Positions 60,215-64,000 of a DNA stretch of 64,000 nucleotides are shown in pieces. Each line of letters begins with the position of its first letter. Position 1 is the first letter of the stretch. The position numbers and the translations under genes were made by a program. The stretch is from Holophagae bacterium (GTDB lineage: Bacteria > Acidobacteriota > Holophagae > Acanthopleuribacterales > Acanthopleuribacteraceae), in NCBI GenBank assembly GCA_029263455.1, contig JAJCXM010000023.1:1-64000 (forward strand). The letters are read 5' to 3'. Below the pieces are notes generated by a model. That model did not search any database and was not told the DNA's origin. It saw only the letters and a list, made by a program, of their open reading frames with translations.

Positions 60215-62041
60215 ATGTGTGGCATTATAGGTTATGTAGGCGGCAAGAAAGCCGCTCCCATTCTGATTAACGGGCTTAAACGGTTGGAATATAGGGGATA
60301 CGATTCCGCTGGCATGGTGACGATAGATAAGAATGGGGCCAACCGATTCAGGGTCGTGGGCCGCGTTCAGAACCTTGACAAAGCGGTTAGTGGTTTAGAT
60401 TTGAATATGACCTGCGGCATAGCGCACACCCGTTGGGCAACCCACGGCAAGCCTACCCAGTTGAATGCACATCCACACAGCGACAGTCGCGAACGGTTTT
60501 TTGTCGTACATAACGGAATCATTGAAAACCACAGTAAACTGCGTGCCCAGCTTGAGTCGGAAGGCGTCGTATTCACCTCAGAAACTGACACCGAAGTCTT
60601 GGTACATCTGATCGACAAGTTACACGAGACCAACCTTGAGTCGGCGGTCGAAAAGACCTTGCAACTAGTTGAAGGCACATTTGGGATTGCTGTCGTCTGT
60701 GCTGATGAACCCTCAAAAATTGTGTGTGGTCGGCGTGGGAGTCCTATTGTCCTGGGTGTGGGTAATCAAGAAATGTTTGTGGCTAGTGACGTGAGCGCCA
60801 TTGTGCAATACACCGATCAAGTCATTTATTTGGAAGACAACGAAATGGCGATTGTTACACCCAACGACTATCAAATACGTACCCTGGACAACAAACCCAT
60901 CGCCCGAGAGACGTTGCAAATTGACTGGAACCTTGAAGAGGAAGGTATGGGCACTTTCCCTCACTACATGCTCAAAGAAATTTTCGAGCAGTCAACGACG
61001 GTTGAAAATGCCATGCGTGGGCGAGTGATGCTCAATGAAGGCAGCTCGATGTTGGGCGGTCTGCAATCAAAAATTGATCAAATAAAGAAGCTCAAGAAAA
61101 TTGTCATTGTGTCTTGCGGCACTTCTTACCATGCAGGCATGGTGGGTCGTTGTATTTTTGAACAGCTCACAGATATCTCGGTTGATGTTGAGCTGGCGTC
61201 CGAGTTTCGTTATCGCAAATTGCGATTAGATGAGACGACGGGCGTTTTGGCGATTTCCCAATCTGGTGAAACGGCAGACACTTTGGCGGCCATTCGCGAA
61301 GCGCGACGCAAGGGTGCCTTGACGATTGGCCTCGTCAATGTCGTTGGCTCCACCATTGCCCGAGAAACCGATGTCGGCGTTTATTGTCACGCTGGGCCAG
61401 AGATTGGTGTGGCATCAACAAAAATCTTTGTTTCGCAGTTGGTCATTCTAAATTTGATGGCGCTCCTCATTGGCCGTTACCAGTCCATATCGTTAAGTGA
61501 AGGCGTGGATCTATTGAGGGCCATGGGCGAAATTCCGCGTCAGATACAGCATATTCTGTCGCGTGCCTCTGTATTGGAAGACTTAGCGCGCCAATACTAC
61601 AAGGTCAGCTCGTTCTTATTCATCGGCCGACAGTTGCACTATCCGGTTGCTTTGGAAGGCGCCTTGAAGCTTAAAGAAATTTCGTATATTCACGCGGAAG
61701 GCTATGCGGCCGGTGAAATGAAACACGGGCCCATATCGTTGATCGATGCCCAGTTCCCAACCATGGCTGTGGTCACGCGAGACGCCACCTACGAGAAGAT
61801 GGTCTCGAATATTCAAGAAATTCGTGCCCGCAGCGGACCCGTCATCGCGATTGCTACAGAAGGTGATCTGCATATCGCGGATGTCGCTGATGCGGTGGTA
61901 TACATTCCAGACACCCATGAGCTACTTCAGCCCATCCTTTCGGTTATCCCGCTGCAGCTATTCTCTTATTACTGTGCACTTTATCGCGGTTGCGAAATAG
62001 ATAAACCGCGAAACTTAGCCAAGAGCGTGACCGTAGAATAG
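60215..62041 (+). CDS. glmS: Glutamine--fructose-6-phosphate aminotransferase (isomerizing)
   Basis: A 608-residue GlmS, the first enzyme of UDP-GlcNAc synthesis, making glucosamine-6-phosphate from fructose-6-phosphate and glutamine. The start at 60215 gives MCGIIGYVG with the catalytic N-terminal Cys after Met removal, and GGGAGGG lies upstream; the longer frame from 60173 would block that Cys. The glutaminase domain (RWATHGKP, HNGIIENH) is followed by two SIS domains (VSCGTSYHAG, AISQSGETADTL, STKIFVSQL, FIGRQLHYPVALEGALKLKE) and the canonical end AKSVTVE. No glmS ribozyme-like leader fits in the short upstream region. A terminator follows at 62178. Confidence 0.97.
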   Translation: MCGIIGYVGGKKAAPILINGLKRLEYRGYDSAGMVTIDKNGANRFRVVGRVQNLDKAVSGLDLNMTCGIAHTRWATHGKPTQLNAHPHSDSRERFFVVHNGIIENHSKLRAQLESEGVVFTSETDTEVLVHLIDKLHETNLESAVEKTLQLVEGTFGIAVVCADEPSKIVCGRRGSPIVLGVGNQEMFVASDVSAIVQYTDQVIYLEDNEMAIVTPNDYQIRTLDNKPIARETLQIDWNLEEEGMGTFPHYMLKEIFEQSTTVENAMRGRVMLNEGSSMLGGLQSKIDQIKKLKKIVIVSCGTSYHAGMVGRCIFEQLTDISVDVELASEFRYRKLRLDETTGVLAISQSGETADTLAAIREARRKGALTIGLVNVVGSTIARETDVGVYCHAGPEIGVASTKIFVSQLVILNLMALLIGRYQSISLSEGVDLLRAMGEIPRQIQHILSRASVLEDLARQYYKVSSFLFIGRQLHYPVALEGALKLKEISYIHAEGYAAGEMKHGPISLIDAQFPTMAVVTRDATYEKMVSNIQEIRARSGPVIAIATEGDLHIADVADAVVYIPDTHELLQPILSVIPLQLFSYYCALYRGCEIDKPRNLAKSVTVE

Positions 62042-62131
62042 CTGTTTGAGCAGCCTTCAAAATAAATTCTTAAGGCCCGTAACCCTGTATTAATGCGGTT
62101 CGAGCGAGGTAGGCGGCTAGTTTATTCAAAA

Positions 62132-62154
62132 TTGGCGCTACAGTTTTGGCGCTA
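62132..62154 (+). repeat. Direct repeat TTGGCGCTA upstream of actA
   Basis: TTGGCGCTA occurs at 62132-62140 and 62146-62154 with a 14-base period, about 100 bases before actA and before the glmS terminator. It could be a binding site, but spacing is not a whole helical turn, so the reading is weak. Confidence 0.35.
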
Positions 62155-62177
62155 AATTGGGTAAGATAACCGCGTTT

Positions 62178-62201
62178 GCCCGCAGGCTAGGCGGGCCTTT
62201 T
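62178..62201 (+). terminator. Intrinsic terminator after glmS
   Basis: GCCCGC pairs with GCGGGC around a seven-base loop (AGGCTAG), followed by CTTTT. It lies 137 bases after the glmS stop and 51 bases before actA, separating the two transcripts. Confidence 0.8.
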
Positions 62202-62251
62202 CCACGTATTGACCCACCTTATCCGAATCAATAACCGTTTAGGGACGTCCC

Positions 62252-62809
62252 ATGAAGAATCGTAAGAAGCAGTTCGGAGCTATTTCCCTGCTCGCTTGTC
62301 TCATCGTATTGGCAATTTCATTGACTGGTTTTCAGAACCCGGTCATTCCTTCCTCGAAGAAGGCCGATATTCAATTGAGCCAATATGCACCTGAGCAGCC
62401 GATCGCCTACAGTCACAAGCTACATGCTGGTGACTTGGAGATCCCGTGTGAGTTTTGCCATACCTATGCGCGCCGATCACGGACGGCCGGTATCCCAGCC
62501 ATGGAACAGTGTATGAGTTGCCACAAGATTATGGCGACTGATCGTCCAGCCATCCAAGAAATGGCCTCGTTATACGATCAAAATCAAGCTGTTGAGTGGG
62601 TTAAGGTGCATGATCTCCCAGATTATGTGTATTTTTCTCATAAACGCCATGTCAAGGCGGGATTTGAGTGCCAGGATTGTCATGGTCCAGTGGAGACCAT
62701 GGATGTTGTTGCACGCGAAGCCCCATTGACGATGGGTTGGTGTGTTGATTGTCACAAACAGAATCGCGAACAAGGTGCGTCACTTGACTGCCTCGTCTGT
62801 CACAAATAA
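62252..62809 (+). CDS. actA: Pentaheme cytochrome c, alternative complex III subunit ActA
   Basis: A 185-residue membrane-anchored cytochrome with an N-terminal helix (FGAISLLACLIVLAISLTGF) and five CxxCH motifs: CEFCH, CMSCH, CQDCH, CVDCH and CLVCH. The paired spacing (FSHKRHVKAGFECQDCHG) is that of the class III/cytochrome c7-like ActA subunit of alternative complex III, a quinol:electron-acceptor oxidoreductase replacing cytochrome bc1. ActB follows 12 bases downstream, which supports the assignment. Confidence 0.92.
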   Translation: MKNRKKQFGAISLLACLIVLAISLTGFQNPVIPSSKKADIQLSQYAPEQPIAYSHKLHAGDLEIPCEFCHTYARRSRTAGIPAMEQCMSCHKIMATDRPAIQEMASLYDQNQAVEWVKVHDLPDYVYFSHKRHVKAGFECQDCHGPVETMDVVAREAPLTMGWCVDCHKQNREQGASLDCLVCHK

Positions 62810-62821
62810 GGAGAACGCTTC

Positions 62822-64000
62822 ATGACCAGTGGAATGAAACGTCGAGATTTTTTGACCCTGATGGGTATGAGCGGCGCTGCCGCAACCATGAGCTGTGGCG
62901 ATGCCACCTCCTATGAAGAAACTTGGAAGCCATGGGTACGACCGCACGACGGCATGATTCCGTATGTGCCTCAATATTACGCAACCAGTTCACGTGAAGC
63001 CGGTGACGGCGGCATGTGGATCAAAGTTGTAGATGGCCGGGCCATCAAAGCAGAAGGCAACCCTAATCACCCTATAAATAGTGGCGGCCTAAATGCGCGC
63101 AGCCAGTCTGTTTTGCAGGGTCTCTATGGTAGTGGGCGCATCAAGGCCCCGAGACTCAAAGGCGGCAAAGAGATCAGTTGGTTTGAGGCTCGCAACTTGC
63201 TCAAGAGTAAGTTAGATGCCGCCAAAGGCAAACACGTCCATGCTTTAACAGACGTCATGGCGGGCGCCAACTTAGAAGTCTGGTCAAGCTTTGTCGGACT
63301 CATGGGCGAGGGTCGCGTCACCCAATATCAGGCTTTTAACCATGCACCGTTGGTCATGGCAGGAGAACGGGTCTTTGGTCAAGCCAAGGTGCCGATGTTC
63401 CATATCGCGGATACAGATTTGATCGTTGGCTTTGGTGCTCAGTTTTTGGAGTCGTGGGGACCGGTTGAGAAACTTTCTCGTGAATTTGGTAATGCGGTTG
63501 CACCTGAAAATGGCCTGCGAGCCAAATTTGTTCAAATCGAGCCCAAACGAACCGGAACCGGCGCCAACGCAGATCAGTGGTTGGCGGTTATCCCGGGTAG
63601 CGAAACGGCGATAGCGCTTGCGCTACTTGGCGAAGTTTCGGCACACTCTGCTAATTTGACGTCCGACGAGAAAAGCCTCGTCTCTCAAATCACCAAAGGC
63701 TGGACACTGGACCGTGCGTCTGAACTAAGTGGCATTAAGCGCGAGAAACTACAGCAGCTTGCGGACGAGCTAAGCCACGCAAAATCAGCCGTTGTGCTTC
63801 CTGGCGAAGACTTGGTCCTTGGCCACGACGCCTTAAAGAATCATGTTGCCGTCTTATTGCTTAATAAGGCTGTTGGGGCCATTGGTCCCCGTGTTGACTA
63901 TGCGGGCGGAAAATCCATCGAATATGTCCCTTCCCATGAAGGCATAGCCAAATTGTTGACGGATATGTCGGCACGCAAAGTTGAAGTTCTAATAACGAAA
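62822..64000 (+). CDS. actB: Alternative complex III subunit ActB, 5' part only
   Basis: An open frame of 393 codons runs off the right edge. AAGGAG lies eight bases before the ATG. The N-terminus KRRDFLTLMGMSG is a Tat signal. The following region resembles the molybdopterin-oxidoreductase-like part of ActB: WIKVVDGRAIKAEGNPNHPI, GGLNARSQSVLQGLYGSGRI, ADTDLIVGFGAQFLESWG and VQIEPKRTGTGANADQWL. No molybdenum ligand or CxxC cluster motif is seen before these segments, as in ActB, which has lost the cofactor. The Fe-S cluster-binding ferredoxin domain should lie beyond the window. Confidence 0.92.
   Translation, partial: MTSGMKRRDFLTLMGMSGAAATMSCGDATSYEETWKPWVRPHDGMIPYVPQYYATSSREAGDGGMWIKVVDGRAIKAEGNPNHPINSGGLNARSQSVLQGLYGSGRIKAPRLKGGKEISWFEARNLLKSKLDAAKGKHVHALTDVMAGANLEVWSSFVGLMGEGRVTQYQAFNHAPLVMAGERVFGQAKVPMFHIADTDLIVGFGAQFLESWGPVEKLSREFGNAVAPENGLRAKFVQIEPKRTGTGANADQWLAVIPGSETAIALALLGEVSAHSANLTSDEKSLVSQITKGWTLDRASELSGIKREKLQQLADELSHAKSAVVLPGEDLVLGHDALKNHVAVLLLNKAVGAIGPRVDYAGGKSIEYVPSHEGIAKLLTDMSARKVEVLITK

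Noticed and set aside
59856-60230. Plus-strand frame of 124 codons across the symporter start and glmS leader
   Set aside because: It overlaps the start of the well-supported symporter gene and contains the glmS promoter; composition is non-coding.
1-64000. CRISPR arrays, tRNA or rRNA genes
   Set aside because: No regularly spaced direct repeats, cloverleaf or conserved rRNA segments were noticed on reading; not tested with a program.

Overview
The window reads as chromosomal DNA of a Gram-negative bacterium with roughly even base composition and mostly clear GGAGG-type ribosome binding sites. The gene content suggests an Acidobacteriota-type organism, perhaps Holophagae/Acanthopleuribacter-like: the start of an alternative complex III operon (pentaheme ActA, then ActB), a reaction-centre-type diheme cytochrome, a winged-helix/TPR membrane regulator, secreted TolB-like and FG-GAP propellers, and a REP-associated tyrosine transposase. 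This placement is inference; no rRNA, tRNA or CRISPR array was seen.

Layout. 1-2.4 kb: the 5' part of a secreted-protein gene, exonuclease III and a bifunctional NadR. 2.6-8.9 kb: five translationally coupled genes (MoxR AAA+ ATPase, unknown protein, HExxH-metallopeptidase/vWA protein, coiled-coil protein, PaaK-like adenylate-forming ligase), a plausible variant of the MoxR-vWA ternary systems. 9-12.4 kb: a decayed winged-helix/TPR remnant, a MORN/ankyrin/TPR protein and a truncated amidohydrolase. 12.4-21.9 kb: a TolB-like propeller, a hybrid-type sensor kinase with a sigma54 activator, a diheme cytochrome, a DUF6503-like protein and a winged-helix/TPR regulator.

22-31.6 kb is an accessory island of small genes in both orientations (zinc-ribbon membrane proteins, a DUF2314 protein, a possible immunity protein, a GNAT enzyme, a Fic protein). 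It holds two degenerate attC-like sites, a duplicated leader segment, and a RAYT transposase with four REP elements, one lying in frame inside the transposase gene. One leader copy appears to be the empty site for a REP-bounded insertion found in the other copy.

31.6-37.4 kb: a LytTR/LytS-type two-component pair, a secreted astacin protease and a beta-lactamase-fold lipoprotein. 37.6-47.6 kb is the most striking region: nine collinear, mostly overlapping genes encoding a Rieske oxygenase, an NTF2-like protein, a fatty-acid desaturase, a PAP2 phosphatase fused to a squalene/phytoene-synthase-like domain, two cobalamin-binding radical SAM enzymes, two GNAT-fold proteins and a GH3-type acyl-adenylating ligase. 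It looks like an undescribed pathway for a modified isoprenoid or lipid joined to an amino compound. 47.7-51 kb: a glycine-zipper miniprotein and an ApbE/DUF4266/DUF3570/TlpA envelope redox operon. 51-60 kb: a TauD-like dioxygenase, GNAT, FG-GAP protein, SPFH-GYF plus zinc-ribbon pair, MscS channel, class IV aminotransferase and a dicarboxylate symporter with a duplicated N-terminal module. 60-64 kb: glmS with a sigma54-like promoter sequence, its terminator, then actA and a partial actB.
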